Shown here piece by piece: positions 34,770-44,885 of a stretch of 64,000 nucleotides of DNA. The DNA comes from Nitrospira sp. Its GTDB lineage: Bacteria; Nitrospirota; Nitrospiria; Nitrospirales; Nitrospiraceae. The position numbers and the translations under genes were made by a program. The notes below the pieces were generated by a model. That model was not told the origin of the DNA. It made no database searches and saw only the letters and a program-made list of their open reading frames with translations. Where the stretch lies: positions 19,446-83,445 of the forward strand of contig JARFPM010000002.1 of NCBI GenBank assembly GCA_030444405.1, given 5' to 3'. Numbering within the stretch: position 1 is the first letter of the stretch; each line of letters begins with the position of its first letter.

Positions 34770-37700
34770 ATGCCGCAGAGTGAGCCAGTCACCATCCTCC
34801 TCGTCAATGCAATCGCCGAAGAAATCAAACTGGTTACGCTCAACTTCCGACGATTCTTTCCAAACTGCCGAGTCGAAGCCGTCTACACCGTAGAGGAAGC
34901 GCTTCAGTGGGGGCATCGGGCATCGTGGCACCTCATTTTAGTCGATGAGGAGTTGCTCCCGCAGCTCGCCGCGCCTGTCTTCTCAGAACTGAAGCAGCTT
35001 GCACCCCATGCCACGCTCGTGCTGCAGACGGGTCATAGCGAGTCCACCGCCGCCTTGGATGCTCTTCAGGCCGGGGCGGATTTTGTCCTCTACAAGAAGT
35101 CGCCCAGTTTTCTCACCGAACTGGTGTTGTACACAAAAGGCGCGCTCGAAACAGGCGCCATCCGCATGACACTCAAACAGACGCAGGATCGCCACGCCCG
35201 TCTCATTGATATGCTCAGCGATGGATTATACGAACTCGATGCGGAAGGACGATTCATGCATCTGAGCCCGCTCGCCGCTGAAATGCTGGGCTACACGCAG
35301 GACGAGTTAATCGGCACCCCCTACTCTGCCCTCGTGCCTCTGGATCAACAGGATCGCGCTCGTCATCGTTTCAACGACCGCAGAACAGGGACGCGAGCGG
35401 CTCAACGGACAGAAATCGATCTCATCCGCAAACCATCCACCGACAAACGAGTCCACGCCCGAGTGAGGGTCGAGCTCAGCGCGAGAGGGCTGTACGATTT
35501 TAATCGCCGGTATGTCGGAACGCTGGGTTTGTTGCGCGATCTATCCCGACACCGCCAGCAAACGAAGACAATTGCTCAGCTGGAACATCAACTTCGTGAA
35601 TCCGATCGACTTCTCGCCATGGCACAACGCTTTTCAACCTTATCGAAAAGTCTGCATGCCCCCCATAACGCGATGTACGCCCAATCCCAACTCCTGCTCA
35701 AAACCATCCACGACGCCCACCTGATCGAACAAGTAGATTCATTGGCAACGTACGCCGCTCAAGCCGCCCATCTGGGGAAAGAACTCGTCCAGACCACGAC
35801 GGAAATCGTCCTCCGCCGAGACACCATCAACGACATCATCGAGTCCGTCCTGGCCGCCGCTCAACCTCCCCTTGCGAACACCGATTGGATTGAACGGGCG
35901 TATGGACGGGATCTTCCGCCTTTCACCGGAAACCTCGACTCCATGATGAACCTCCTGCGCATTCTCCTCTCACATGCCCGACGCTATGTGGCCGCTGTAG
36001 GCCCCCTCCATCGCTTACGAGTCAGTACTAGGGCAATCACCCAAGACGGAGCCTCCCTAGACCAAGAGACATCCTTGCTTCCACAAACAACGGCCGCCGA
36101 ATTCGAGATTCACATCCAAGAGACAAACCTCCTCTCCCCGGCTCAGGAACCGCCCTTGCAGACAACCGACGATCTCTTTGTGGCCTACGCGTTGATCAAG
36201 CGACTCGGAGGCCGTTGGGATTTTCTGGCCCCCGTCGGCGGCTTTCTGTCGATCAAGGTGTGGATTCCGGTGGAACAACCTGCTGTGCTGGACAGTCGCG
36301 CTGTGCCGGTGACCCCACTCGTTTCTTCGACAGGCGGCGCGGTCGAACAGACTACCGAGTCGATTCTTCAGACTACGGCGCATCCCTTACCGACCGGACC
36401 CCTTCCCTCCGTCCAATCAACGGAGCCTTTGCCTGACCGCCGCAGACATATTCGGGCGACCGTCGACCTACCAGCGCGCGTTACAATCGGCGATGCGCCG
36501 CAGGAAGGTGTCATGATTGATCTGAGTCTCAGCGGAGCCACTTTGGAGGTCGAAGGTGTGCTCCCGTCATTTGAACAACAGCCCGTCTACCTGCTCCTTA
36601 AGACAGCCCTCAGCATCTTGGAACTGGATGCCACCGCGCATGACCGAGGAGAAACTCCCCGACGGGCCGGCATCGAACGGCGAACCTCCCGTCTTGCACT
36701 CGAGTTCACCGCACTCAACGAGAGCCAGCAGAAGATCCTCGCGTCGTTTATTGAGGCCGCACGAGTACATGCATCTGCCATAACAGTCGAAGCTCAGTTT
36801 CCGCCGCTCGATAAGACAGGTGAATTTGTAGTGCGAGGCACAGACTACCGCGAGACCGTGAGATTTCGAGTTGCGCTGCCGGTCCGCATTGAAACTTCTA
36901 AAGCAGCGGGCGGAAGTCTGTTGGGCATTGCCGTCAACTTCAGCCGAGGCGGTGTATGCGTGCAAACAGAGCCGTTCCTGCCAATGATCGATGAGGTAGT
37001 CGTGCTTCATTTCTCCTCGATCGACGTCCATGATCAGTCCAGGGCACAGAAGCCGGAAGCGCCCGAAGTGATTCTGACCGGCCGCGTTGTGCATCTTGCT
37101 CCCGATCCCACCGTTCCATCCAGGCTAACACCGGGTCTATCACAGCCTGGACAGCGCATCGGCATCCGTTTTTCCCACCTGACGCCGTTCGCGGAACGGC
37201 AAGTCAACCGCCTGCTTGGGCAACACATCGGCTCCTCCAAAGACTTTGCGGATCCAGACGGCCGGCCCTTAATCATGAGCGACAGATGGGAATGCCGGAA
37301 TATGCACGGCCAGGCTATTGCGGTGACGGCCGATCATGCTCGCCATCTAATCTCATCCGACACGCCGATCATCATCGTCATTCCCGGATTCGGATCGACT
37401 CAAACCGACTACGTATCGCTCTCATTTTACCTGGCTGCCAACCATTTGCGCGTGCTTCGCTATGACCACTCGAACCATGTCGGCCAAAGCGATGGCAGTA
37501 TGCTGCAGGTCACGTTGCGCAACATGCAGGCTGATCTCCAGAGCATCCTGGACTTTGTTCACACTACATGGACCACCGCTCCCGTAGCTCTCCTCGCCGA
37601 AGACATTGCGGCGCGAGTGGCGGTGAAAGTCATGGCTCGGAGCACATCGGCCGATAAGCTTTTCTTGTTGAATCCTGTTCTCGACATAGAAACCGCTCTT

Positions 37701-38963
37701 TCTACCATCGATCGCCCCAACGTCATTGAAGCCTACCGGCAAGGTCATCGGCGGGGCATTGCTAATCTCTGGGGACTCAATGTCAACTTCGACCAGTTTG
37801 TCGGCGATGCGATCACGGGAGACTATGTCGACTTGGCCTCGTCAAGAGCTGACTTCGCTCAAGTGGCCACTCCGCCTGTCATCCTGGTCTCTGCCAGAAG
37901 AATCCGTCCCCTTGAACCCATGTTCGGCCCTCAATATCAGTCCCTCAACACCATGAGACTCGCTCCAACTGTTGTATCGCTGCCGGCCGACGTGTCCGGA
38001 GAATCCGGCGCCTACGACGAGCGCCGTACCGCCGCCTTCAAGACGATCTTGAAACTGATCTCAACTTCCCTGATCGGCAATTCTTCCTCGGCTCAGGTCC
38101 GCGAACCGAAACTACGTGATGTTTCTCAGCAACGGCAGTTGGAGCATGAGCGTATCCGCATTCGCTGCCATGTCTCACAGGCCACACGCATCGCCTTGTG
38201 GGGAGCTCACTTGGCCCATCTACCTCAACTCGAAACCTTGCCGGACTATTCTGCTTTGACGAGTGAACTGTATCGCCGGCTCCTTCCGCTTGAACCAGGC
38301 ATGACCGTCCTCGATATCGGCTGCGGCCAAAGAAACTTCGTCCGTCTCATGCTGACCAATCAAGCCTATCGGTCGGCGCATCAAAGAGGACGGATGGCCG
38401 TTCCTCTCCGCTATGTGGGGTTGGACCAGTCGCTTGAATCGCTTAGACTTGCAAAACTGCAGACCCTTACATTCGCTAAAGAACTGCCCGGCACACTCAC
38501 GGCTGCCGTCCCAACCGCCCAGTCCGTAGCGACAAGCTGGGTGCACACGGACTGGAATGTACCTCTTCCTTTTATCGATGGATCGATGGAGCGCATTCTC
38601 TGCCATCTTTCGCTCTCCTTTACTTCTTCTCCCCTTCATTGTCTAAGGCAATTGCTCAGAATCTTGCATCCGGATGGGACGGCCGTCTTGACCTGTTTTC
38701 AACCGCACACCGATCTCTCAACGCTGTTTCGCCGTTACGTGCGCGCAGCAGACCATGATGAATTCGGCACTCCGGCCCAAATCGTCCTTCACTATCTCGG
38801 CCGCCTGCGCGAAGCCATTCGGCATGGTTTATTGCATAACTATGAACGCGATGAGTTCGCCGGTCTGCTGGCTCGTGCCGGTGCGGGCCCAATCCAGTTT
38901 TTCTCCGTTCTCGACAACCAACTTCTACTCGCCCTTGTTCGGAAGACCAAATCCGCTGGATGA
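34770..38963 (+). CDS. Giant fusion: receiver, PAS, degenerate kinase, two PilZ, LuxD-like hydrolase, methyltransferase
   Basis: 1397 residues, no signal peptide or membrane segment. In order: receiver-like 8-125 (D59 and K109/110 kept, N-terminal acid pair lost); PAS about 145-260; a histidine-kinase-like region 265-500 without a clear H-box but with the late ATPase strand pair GGRWDFLAPVGGFLSIKVWIP; PilZ 557-660 (RRHIR, DLSLSG); PilZ 694-815 (RETVR, NFSRGG); alpha/beta hydrolase 866-1100 that resembles LuxD acyl-transferase (IPGFGSTQTDYVSLSFYLA, RYDHSNHVGQSDGS); methyltransferase 1165-1320 (VLDIGCGQ, GLDQS). The nucleophile elbow reads LLAEDIAARVA (Asp945 for Ser), and the His position also looks lost. 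It leads the signalling cluster. Confidence 0.8.
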   Translation: MPQSEPVTILLVNAIAEEIKLVTLNFRRFFPNCRVEAVYTVEEALQWGHRASWHLILVDEELLPQLAAPVFSELKQLAPHATLVLQTGHSESTAALDALQAGADFVLYKKSPSFLTELVLYTKGALETGAIRMTLKQTQDRHARLIDMLSDGLYELDAEGRFMHLSPLAAEMLGYTQDELIGTPYSALVPLDQQDRARHRFNDRRTGTRAAQRTEIDLIRKPSTDKRVHARVRVELSARGLYDFNRRYVGTLGLLRDLSRHRQQTKTIAQLEHQLRESDRLLAMAQRFSTLSKSLHAPHNAMYAQSQLLLKTIHDAHLIEQVDSLATYAAQAAHLGKELVQTTTEIVLRRDTINDIIESVLAAAQPPLANTDWIERAYGRDLPPFTGNLDSMMNLLRILLSHARRYVAAVGPLHRLRVSTRAITQDGASLDQETSLLPQTTAAEFEIHIQETNLLSPAQEPPLQTTDDLFVAYALIKRLGGRWDFLAPVGGFLSIKVWIPVEQPAVLDSRAVPVTPLVSSTGGAVEQTTESILQTTAHPLPTGPLPSVQSTEPLPDRRRHIRATVDLPARVTIGDAPQEGVMIDLSLSGATLEVEGVLPSFEQQPVYLLLKTALSILELDATAHDRGETPRRAGIERRTSRLALEFTALNESQQKILASFIEAARVHASAITVEAQFPPLDKTGEFVVRGTDYRETVRFRVALPVRIETSKAAGGSLLGIAVNFSRGGVCVQTEPFLPMIDEVVVLHFSSIDVHDQSRAQKPEAPEVILTGRVVHLAPDPTVPSRLTPGLSQPGQRIGIRFSHLTPFAERQVNRLLGQHIGSSKDFADPDGRPLIMSDRWECRNMHGQAIAVTADHARHLISSDTPIIIVIPGFGSTQTDYVSLSFYLAANHLRVLRYDHSNHVGQSDGSMLQVTLRNMQADLQSILDFVHTTWTTAPVALLAEDIAARVAVKVMARSTSADKLFLLNPVLDIETALSTIDRPNVIEAYRQGHRRGIANLWGLNVNFDQFVGDAITGDYVDLASSRADFAQVATPPVILVSARRIRPLEPMFGPQYQSLNTMRLAPTVVSLPADVSGESGAYDERRTAAFKTILKLISTSLIGNSSSAQVREPKLRDVSQQRQLEHERIRIRCHVSQATRIALWGAHLAHLPQLETLPDYSALTSELYRRLLPLEPGMTVLDIGCGQRNFVRLMLTNQAYRSAHQRGRMAVPLRYVGLDQSLESLRLAKLQTLTFAKELPGTLTAAVPTAQSVATSWVHTDWNVPLPFIDGSMERILCHLSLSFTSSPLHCLRQLLRILHPDGTAVLTCFQPHTDLSTLFRRYVRAADHDEFGTPAQIVLHYLGRLREAIRHGLLHNYERDEFAGLLARAGAGPIQFFSVLDNQLLLALVRKTKSAG

Positions 38964-39063
38964 AACAGCTCCTCAGGTGTATACTTTCTACCTAGGTATG
39001 ATACGTAGCTCCATTTCCACCACGACGAACGACGCTGGCGAATAAATCTCGCACACCACGCTC

Positions 39064-40335
39064 ATGACGGATCGCACGGCGCCGCCATCGGACCCTTGTC
39101 AATCAGGCACGGCATCACTGCAACGACTCACGCAGTTTGCACGAGATATGGGGCACCCGACAAGCCTCCCAGTCATCGCGGAGCGCATTCTTTCCGGCCT
39201 CTCTGATGTATCCCGGCACTCTCAAGGGGTTCTTTATCTGCTTGAACGCGAACGTTTCTGCCCGGTGGTTTCACAAGCGGAGGGGTCTTCGATAGCAGCG
39301 TTTCCCGTCCTTCCCCTTGATCACCCCCTTGTTCAACAACTGGCTCACCACCAAGACATCCTCGACTCGCCTGCGTTGACCGATTCCCTATGCAGGGGGT
39401 CCTTGGACAATGCCACGGAGGCCCAACTCGCCACTCATCCCGTCAACTTGGCCATCCCGCTGCTGAATCGAGGAAGGCTGATCGCCTTCGTATTGCTGCA
39501 ATCCCGGATAGAAACCACCGTCATTTCCTCCCATACCCTGGAACTCCTGGCTGCTATGGCCCAGAATGCCGCCAACGCGCTTGACTCTTTCCTGCTTTAT
39601 GAGGACCTCCGGCAGTCCCAAGCTCTCATGCGGCGAACTGATCGATTGCGTTCTCTGGAAACCATTGCCGGAGGTTTTGCTCATGAAATCAGAAATCCCT
39701 TGACGTCGATCAAAACCTTCATCCAGCTGGCTCCGGAACGTAAGAATGACAGTCAATTTATCGGTGAATTCAGCCGAATTGTGCTCGATGACGTCAATCG
39801 GATTGAACGGTTGATTCAGGAGATTCTCGACTACGCTCGATACATGGAACCTCAACTGACCGATGAGGATCCGAATGAAATCGTCTCGTCGTGCCTGTAC
39901 TTCATCCAAGTAAAAGCCGACAGCCGAGGGATCAAGATTGAAAAAGATTTGGCGGTTGAGCTTCCTCGTGGCATGTTAGATCGGCAACAAATGAAACAGG
40001 TCCTTTTAAACCTGCTCCTGAATGCGATGGATGCCATCGGCGAAAAAACCGGAACTATCCGAGTACGGACCACGAGGCTTCAAAAAGCGGACGGTGAGAT
40101 AGGCACTCAGATAGAGATCGAAGATACGGGGCACGGCATCTCACCCGAAAACCTTGAACACATCTTTGACCCGTTTTTTACCACCAAACATGCGAGCGCC
40201 GTTAACGAAGGAACGGGGTTGGGACTGACCATCGCTCATCAGATCATTCAGGAGCATCGAGGAGAGATTCAAGTTCAGAGTACGGAAGGGATCGGAACCA
40301 CCTTCCGCATCAATCTTCCCTCCCACCGCTGTTAG
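39064..40335 (+). CDS. GAF-domain sensor histidine kinase
   Basis: 423 residues: GAF-like sensor 25-180, HisKA with H207 (FAHEIRNPLTS), then HATPase with N box (LLLNAMDAI), G1 (EDTGHGIS), F box (FDPFFTTK) and G2 (GTGLGLTIAHQI). No membrane segment, so it is cytosolic and senses an internal signal. The response regulator follows after 16 bp and is the evident partner. The start ATG at 39064 lies 100 bp after the giant fusion, on the same strand. Confidence 0.92.
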   Translation: MTDRTAPPSDPCQSGTASLQRLTQFARDMGHPTSLPVIAERILSGLSDVSRHSQGVLYLLERERFCPVVSQAEGSSIAAFPVLPLDHPLVQQLAHHQDILDSPALTDSLCRGSLDNATEAQLATHPVNLAIPLLNRGRLIAFVLLQSRIETTVISSHTLELLAAMAQNAANALDSFLLYEDLRQSQALMRRTDRLRSLETIAGGFAHEIRNPLTSIKTFIQLAPERKNDSQFIGEFSRIVLDDVNRIERLIQEILDYARYMEPQLTDEDPNEIVSSCLYFIQVKADSRGIKIEKDLAVELPRGMLDRQQMKQVLLNLLLNAMDAIGEKTGTIRVRTTRLQKADGEIGTQIEIEDTGHGISPENLEHIFDPFFTTKHASAVNEGTGLGLTIAHQIIQEHRGEIQVQSTEGIGTTFRINLPSHRC

Positions 40336-40351
40336 AACGCAAGGAGCTCTT

Positions 40352-41782
40352 GTGGAAAGCTCGGTTGTTAGAAAACGAGTTCTGTTGATCGATGATGATC
40401 CCCGAGTCCGTGCCTCTCTCAAGATGGTTCTCGAACCCATCTATGACATTCTCCAAGCTAGTGATGGACATGAGGGACTCGCTGTGTTTCGGAAGGATGA
40501 GCCCGACCTTATCCTCCTCGACGTCATTCTCCCGGGAACCGACGGCCTCGCAGTGCTCCAAATGCTCCGTATGGAGAGCAAGACCCCCCCTGTCATCATG
40601 CTCACAGGCACCAAATCCGTAAAAACAGCCGTCGACGCCATGAAGCTCGGCGCCGCTGACTATCTCTCAAAACCGTTCGATGTCGATGAGCTGCGTATCG
40701 TCATTGATCGAGTCCTGAACTCCTCCGAATTGGAGCGAGAGGTCAAGCAACTGCGGGCTCAGGTCGTTCAGCGCTATGCCTTCCATAATCTAATCGGGAA
40801 AAGCCAGGGCATGCAGGAGATCTACTCAAAAATCGAGCAGGTCGCCGACAGTCGTACCACCGTGCTCATTACGGGAGAAAGTGGCACGGGAAAGGAATTG
40901 GTAGCGAGGGCCTTGCACTATAACAGTGCCCGGCGCGAACGCCCCTTCATCGCACTGAACTGCGCAGCTTTGCCTGAAACGCTGATTGAAAGTGAACTCT
41001 TCGGCCACGAAAAGGGTTCGTTCACGGATGCGACAGCCCGACGCGTCGGACAGTTCGAGTTGGCGAACACCGGGACGCTGTTCCTGGATGAAATCGGCGA
41101 CTTAAGTCCGGTTACACAAGCTAAGCTCCTGCGTGTCATCCAAGAGCGCGAATTTACGAGAATCGGTGGAGTTCAGCCGATCAAGGTCGATGTCCGCATT
41201 GTGGCGGCGACGAACAAGAATCTTGACGACCTTGTTCGAAAGGGGCAGTTCCGAGAAGACCTCTACTACCGCATCAACGTCATTGCGCTCTTTCTCCCTC
41301 CACTCCGTGAACGGGGTGAGGACATTCCTCTCCTGGCCAAACATTTCCTCGAGAAACGGCTGGAAGAGGAGCGACGCCCACGGATCGAATTCGAAAAAGA
41401 CGCACTGGAGCTTCTAACTCGTTATTCTTGGCCGGGCAATGTGCGCGAGCTGGAAAACTTCGTCGAGCAAGCGTTCATCTGGTCCCAACATGCTGCGCAA
41501 ATCACTTCGGAGCATTTGCCGACCCTGATCAAGAGCGATTCCCGCTCAACGTCGCTTCGAGACGATACCCTTGCCGGTCGTATGTCGCTTGAAAAAGCAG
41601 TGATGGAGTTTGAACGGGATATCATCCTTGATGCGTTGAAACGAACCAATTACGTACAAACCCATGCTGCGAACCTACTCGGAATCAGCCGCAGGATGCT
41701 AAAATACCGAATGGACACCCTCCGCATCGGTCGTCCTGACAATTCTACTATCCAAGAGCCCGACTCACCCATGCAAGAATGA
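40352..41782 (+). CDS. NtrC-family sigma-54 response regulator
   Basis: 476 residues. GTG start preceded by AAGGAG. A complete receiver (acid triplet D14-D16, phospho-acceptor D57 in LLLDVILPG, conserved Lys in LSKPFD), AAA+ domain with [19 protein letters not shown] and arginine finger region, and a C-terminal Fis-type helix-turn-helix ([20 protein letters not shown]). The sigma-54 contact loop reads GSFTDA where GAFTGA is usual. Output is expected from sigma-54 promoters when phosphorylated by the kinase 16 bp upstream. Targets are not visible. Confidence 0.92.
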   Translation: MESSVVRKRVLLIDDDPRVRASLKMVLEPIYDILQASDGHEGLAVFRKDEPDLILLDVILPGTDGLAVLQMLRMESKTPPVIMLTGTKSVKTAVDAMKLGAADYLSKPFDVDELRIVIDRVLNSSELEREVKQLRAQVVQRYAFHNLIGKSQGMQEIYSKIEQVADSRTTVLITGESGTGKELVARALHYNSARRERPFIALNCAALPETLIESELFGHEKGSFTDATARRVGQFELANTGTLFLDEIGDLSPVTQAKLLRVIQEREFTRIGGVQPIKVDVRIVAATNKNLDDLVRKGQFREDLYYRINVIALFLPPLRERGEDIPLLAKHFLEKRLEEERRPRIEFEKDALELLTRYSWPGNVRELENFVEQAFIWSQHAAQITSEHLPTLIKSDSRSTSLRDDTLAGRMSLEKAVMEFERDIILDALKRTNYVQTHAANLLGISRRMLKYRMDTLRIGRPDNSTIQEPDSPMQE

Positions 41783-41812
41783 CACACCTATGCACAAGAA
41801 TGTCACACTTAT
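41772..41812 (+). repeat. Imperfect direct repeat at the 3' end of the regulator gene
   Basis: TGCAAGAATGACACACCTAT (41772-41791) is followed by TGCACAAGAATGTCACACTTAT (41791-41812). The first unit includes the stop codon of the NtrC-family gene. The pair is placed about 170-210 bp before the HD-GYP gene and could be an operator or an mRNA element. Confidence 0.35.
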
Positions 41813-41982
41813 TCACATATTATCCTCTTCACCCTGTCGATAAGATAGGTACCCTATTATTATTGTAAACTACGTATAGTTGCCAATATTTTCACCACCA
41901 CTCTATATTGAAATGCCCTGTAAGTTCATGAAAAGGAATGAGAATTGCTTAATTTTGGCACAGCTTGGAGTAAGCAACGAGC

Positions 41983-43110
41983 ATGGACATGGCTTCTTGT
42001 CAGGCCGGAACACAACCGACAGTCCTCGTGATTGATGATGAAGCGGGGCCCCGCGATGCCCTTAAAACGATACTTCGCACCTTCTGCAACGTTCGATCTG
42101 CAGAAAACGCCAAGACAGCTCTTGATGTCCTCAATCAGGACCCTATTGACCTGATCACTCTCGATCAAAAGCTCCCAGATCGTCACGGACTTGATCTTCT
42201 CAGAGACATAAAGCACCGTCACCCCGACGTGGAGGTGATTATCGTCACGGGATACGGGAGCCTGAAGTCCGCCATGGAGGGTATTCGCCACGGAGCCGCT
42301 GGCTATCTGCTTAAGCCTTTCAACGTGAATGAGCTGACCACCCTCATCCAGCAGACCATGGACAAGAAGCGCCGACTCGACTTTCTCCGCCACTCTCTCC
42401 GAACACTACCGGACCTTTGGGGCTCAGAAGAAGAGAGCGCACGAGCGTGGAACAAGGTTAAGACTGGATATGCTTCCCTCTCCATCAATGCACAAGGCGC
42501 TGTCGCTTCGCAGCAAGACGATATGAGCCTGCTTCCACTCTTGTCCGATATTCTGGAGGCCACGGACCGTCAATTACTCAATCATTCGAGCCGAGTGAGT
42601 TTCTATGCCACGTTGATGGCCAGCCGACTCAACCTTACCGCCTCCGAGCAAAAATCATTGGCCCTTGGAGCCTTCTTGCATGATTTAGGGAAAACGAGCC
42701 TCCCATCGTATAGGTTTTCAGAAGACCAGGTTCTTCCGTCTGGGGAAGCATCCCTCTGTAGGGAACACTCCGACAGAGGCGCACGGATGATTGCGCCGCT
42801 GGGTTTACCGATTGAGGTGGGGCAAATCGTCGCATCCCACCACGAGCGATGGGATGGGCAAGGCTACCCTCGCGGACTCCGAGGCACGGATATTCCGTTT
42901 CTGGCTCGCATTGTCGGCATCGCCCAAACGTTTGATCATTTGACCGCCGACGTACCTGGGCGCGTTGCCCTGCCGCTGGATGCCGCAACCCGCCAAATTT
43001 CGCTTCAATCTGAGACGCATTTCGACCCGCTGTTGCTGGAATTCTTCATTCAGGTCGTGAAAGACTCGCCCGTCTCGACTCCCGCCATGGACATCGCTCC
43101 CGCCGCTTGA
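41983..43110 (+). CDS. Receiver/HD-GYP c-di-GMP phosphodiesterase
   Basis: 375 residues. Receiver domain 10-130 with acid pair D18/D19, phospho-acceptor D61 (ITLDQKLP) and Lys111. An HD-GYP domain follows: HD at 233-234 (FLHDLGKTSLP), SHHERWDGQGYPRGL at 285-299 with GYP at 294-296, and FDHLTADVPGR. HD-GYP domains hydrolyse c-di-GMP to pGpG or GMP. Receiver control makes this a likely output of the two-component pair upstream. It ends 1 bp before the stop of recN on the other strand. The first His of the classical HHExxDGxGYP set is kept. Confidence 0.9.
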   Translation: MDMASCQAGTQPTVLVIDDEAGPRDALKTILRTFCNVRSAENAKTALDVLNQDPIDLITLDQKLPDRHGLDLLRDIKHRHPDVEVIIVTGYGSLKSAMEGIRHGAAGYLLKPFNVNELTTLIQQTMDKKRRLDFLRHSLRTLPDLWGSEEESARAWNKVKTGYASLSINAQGAVASQQDDMSLLPLLSDILEATDRQLLNHSSRVSFYATLMASRLNLTASEQKSLALGAFLHDLGKTSLPSYRFSEDQVLPSGEASLCREHSDRGARMIAPLGLPIEVGQIVASHHERWDGQGYPRGLRGTDIPFLARIVGIAQTFDHLTADVPGRVALPLDAATRQISLQSETHFDPLLLEFFIQVVKDSPVSTPAMDIAPAA

Positions 43111-43111
43111 T

Positions 43112-44791
43112 CTACTCATGCGCTCCGGCGATCAACTCTGCCGCCGCAGATCGTGTCTTTTGAGTGATTCGCTCCCCACCGAGCATGCGCGCAATTTCAC
43201 CCTCGCGACTCATCCCGGTTAATGAGCGCACCGTCGCCACAGTCCGCCCCTTCACTTCCGACTTTTCGATGGAGAAATGATGTTGGGCTTGAGAGGCGAC
43301 CTGCGCGAGATGCGTGATGCATAGCACTTGATGGTATCGGCCCAACTCCCTTAGTCGTTTCCCAATCGTGGCCGCGACCGCGCCTCCAACCCCCGTATCG
43401 ATCTCATCGAAGATCAAGACCGGCACTTGATCGACATCAGCAAGGACGGATTTCAATGCCAGCATGACCCGCGATAGTTCGCCGCCGGATGCCACGCGAG
43501 ACATCGGTTTCAACGGCTCGCCGGCATTAGCCGACAACAGAAACTCAACACGATCGGCCCCATCAGGACCGTGGATTTCGTCAGGCTCGTTCGGCATGAC
43601 TTGGACCAGAAACCGTACGGATCCCATTTTCAGCGCGTTGAGTTCTTTGTCCACCAGTTTCGTCAACCGCTTGGCTGCTTCCGCTCGCTTTTCTGAGAGC
43701 GCTCGGGCCTGCACCGAGACGTTCCGTTGTTGCTCGTCAATGAGACGATCATACCGATCGAGATCGCTGTCCGATCCCCCCAGCTGCTCCAGCTCCTGTT
43801 TCACTCGATCATGAGTCTCCAGGACGGCTTCTATCGTCCCGCCGTATTTCTTTTTCATCCTCTGGATGACGGCCAAACGATCTTCGATCACACTGAGTCG
43901 CATAGGGTCGGCGTCCAAGCCTTCGGCGTAACCGCGAAGGGAATCGGCGACTTCTTTCAGAAGCACTTTGGCCTCTGATGCAAATCGAACGGTGCTTTTC
44001 ATCTCAGGGTCAATCTGAGAGAGTTCCCCTAACACGCGCTCCATCGACACCAGATTCGCCAAGATCCCGTGAGCATCGTCCTGAATTCGCTCCTGAGCCT
44101 CCGATGCCAACTCGGCCAGACGCCGCGACGACCCCAACCGATGGTGTTCGGTTTGCAGCAACTCTTCCTCTCCGATACGGCAGGCGGCCTCATCCAATTC
44201 CTGCTGCTGAAAACGCAACAGGTCTTCCTGCTGGGCCCGCTGCTCTCGCGTAGCCGCAAGCTCAGCGCGTTCTTCTCGGAAACGTACCCAATCACGATAG
44301 GTCGATCGATATTGAGATCGCAGTTCCAGCAGACGGCCAAAGGCATCCAGAACGTCGAGCTGAGCGGAGTTTGACAAGAGCGATTGCTGGTCGTGCTGGC
44401 CATGGATATCGATGAGCGTACCTGCGAACTCATCCAACACATGGACCGGACTCAAGACTCCATTCAGGTAAACCCGGTTTCTTCCTGAACGAGCAATGAT
44501 GCGTCGGATGATGAGTTGAGAACCGTGCGGTCCAAGGATCTCTCGGGCCCGTAGCCGTTGAAGGAGAGGATGCGTGGGCGGAATCTCGAACGACGCTTCA
44601 AGCTGGGCTTCCTCTTCGCCGAATCGAATCTGGTCGCTTGATGCCCGTCCACCTACCAGAAGGGCCACTGCATCGATTAACAAAGACTTACCGGTCCCCG
44701 TCTCTCCGGTCAACACGGTAAATCCTGAGTCAATGGTGAGACTCAGTCGTTCGATCACAGCAAAATTTGTGATACGCAGCTCAGTGAGCAT
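43112..44791 (-). CDS. recN: DNA repair protein RecN
   Basis: 559 residues, full-length SMC-like ATPase. Walker A GETGTGKSLLIDA at about 30-42, coiled-coil arms about 160-370 (rich in E, Q, R), signature VASGGELSRVMLALK and Walker B LIFDEIDTGVGG near 450-500. Acts in double-strand-break repair by holding DNA ends together. No LexA box was sought or seen upstream. It stands at the downstream end of the long leftward run, 213 bp after trxA, with the dispersed repeat in between. Confidence 0.95.
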   Translation of the reverse strand: MLTELRITNFAVIERLSLTIDSGFTVLTGETGTGKSLLIDAVALLVGGRASSDQIRFGEEEAQLEASFEIPPTHPLLQRLRAREILGPHGSQLIIRRIIARSGRNRVYLNGVLSPVHVLDEFAGTLIDIHGQHDQQSLLSNSAQLDVLDAFGRLLELRSQYRSTYRDWVRFREERAELAATREQRAQQEDLLRFQQQELDEAACRIGEEELLQTEHHRLGSSRRLAELASEAQERIQDDAHGILANLVSMERVLGELSQIDPEMKSTVRFASEAKVLLKEVADSLRGYAEGLDADPMRLSVIEDRLAVIQRMKKKYGGTIEAVLETHDRVKQELEQLGGSDSDLDRYDRLIDEQQRNVSVQARALSEKRAEAAKRLTKLVDKELNALKMGSVRFLVQVMPNEPDEIHGPDGADRVEFLLSANAGEPLKPMSRVASGGELSRVMLALKSVLADVDQVPVLIFDEIDTGVGGAVAATIGKRLRELGRYHQVLCITHLAQVASQAQHHFSIEKSEVKGRTVATVRSLTGMSREGEIARMLGGERITQKTRSAAAELIAGAHE

Positions 44792-44885
44792 GGCTGCAAC
44801 AGTAGCGAGACCCAGCTAGCTGCCGAAGACACATATGGCGCTCAAATGGCCAGTGCTGGCTAAAAATAGATGGAACAGCAAGCAA

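Noticed and set aside
41926..42393. 155-codon minus-strand frame over the HD-GYP gene start
   Set aside because: Antisense shadow of the receiver domain, which has a complete set of functional residues on the plus strand.
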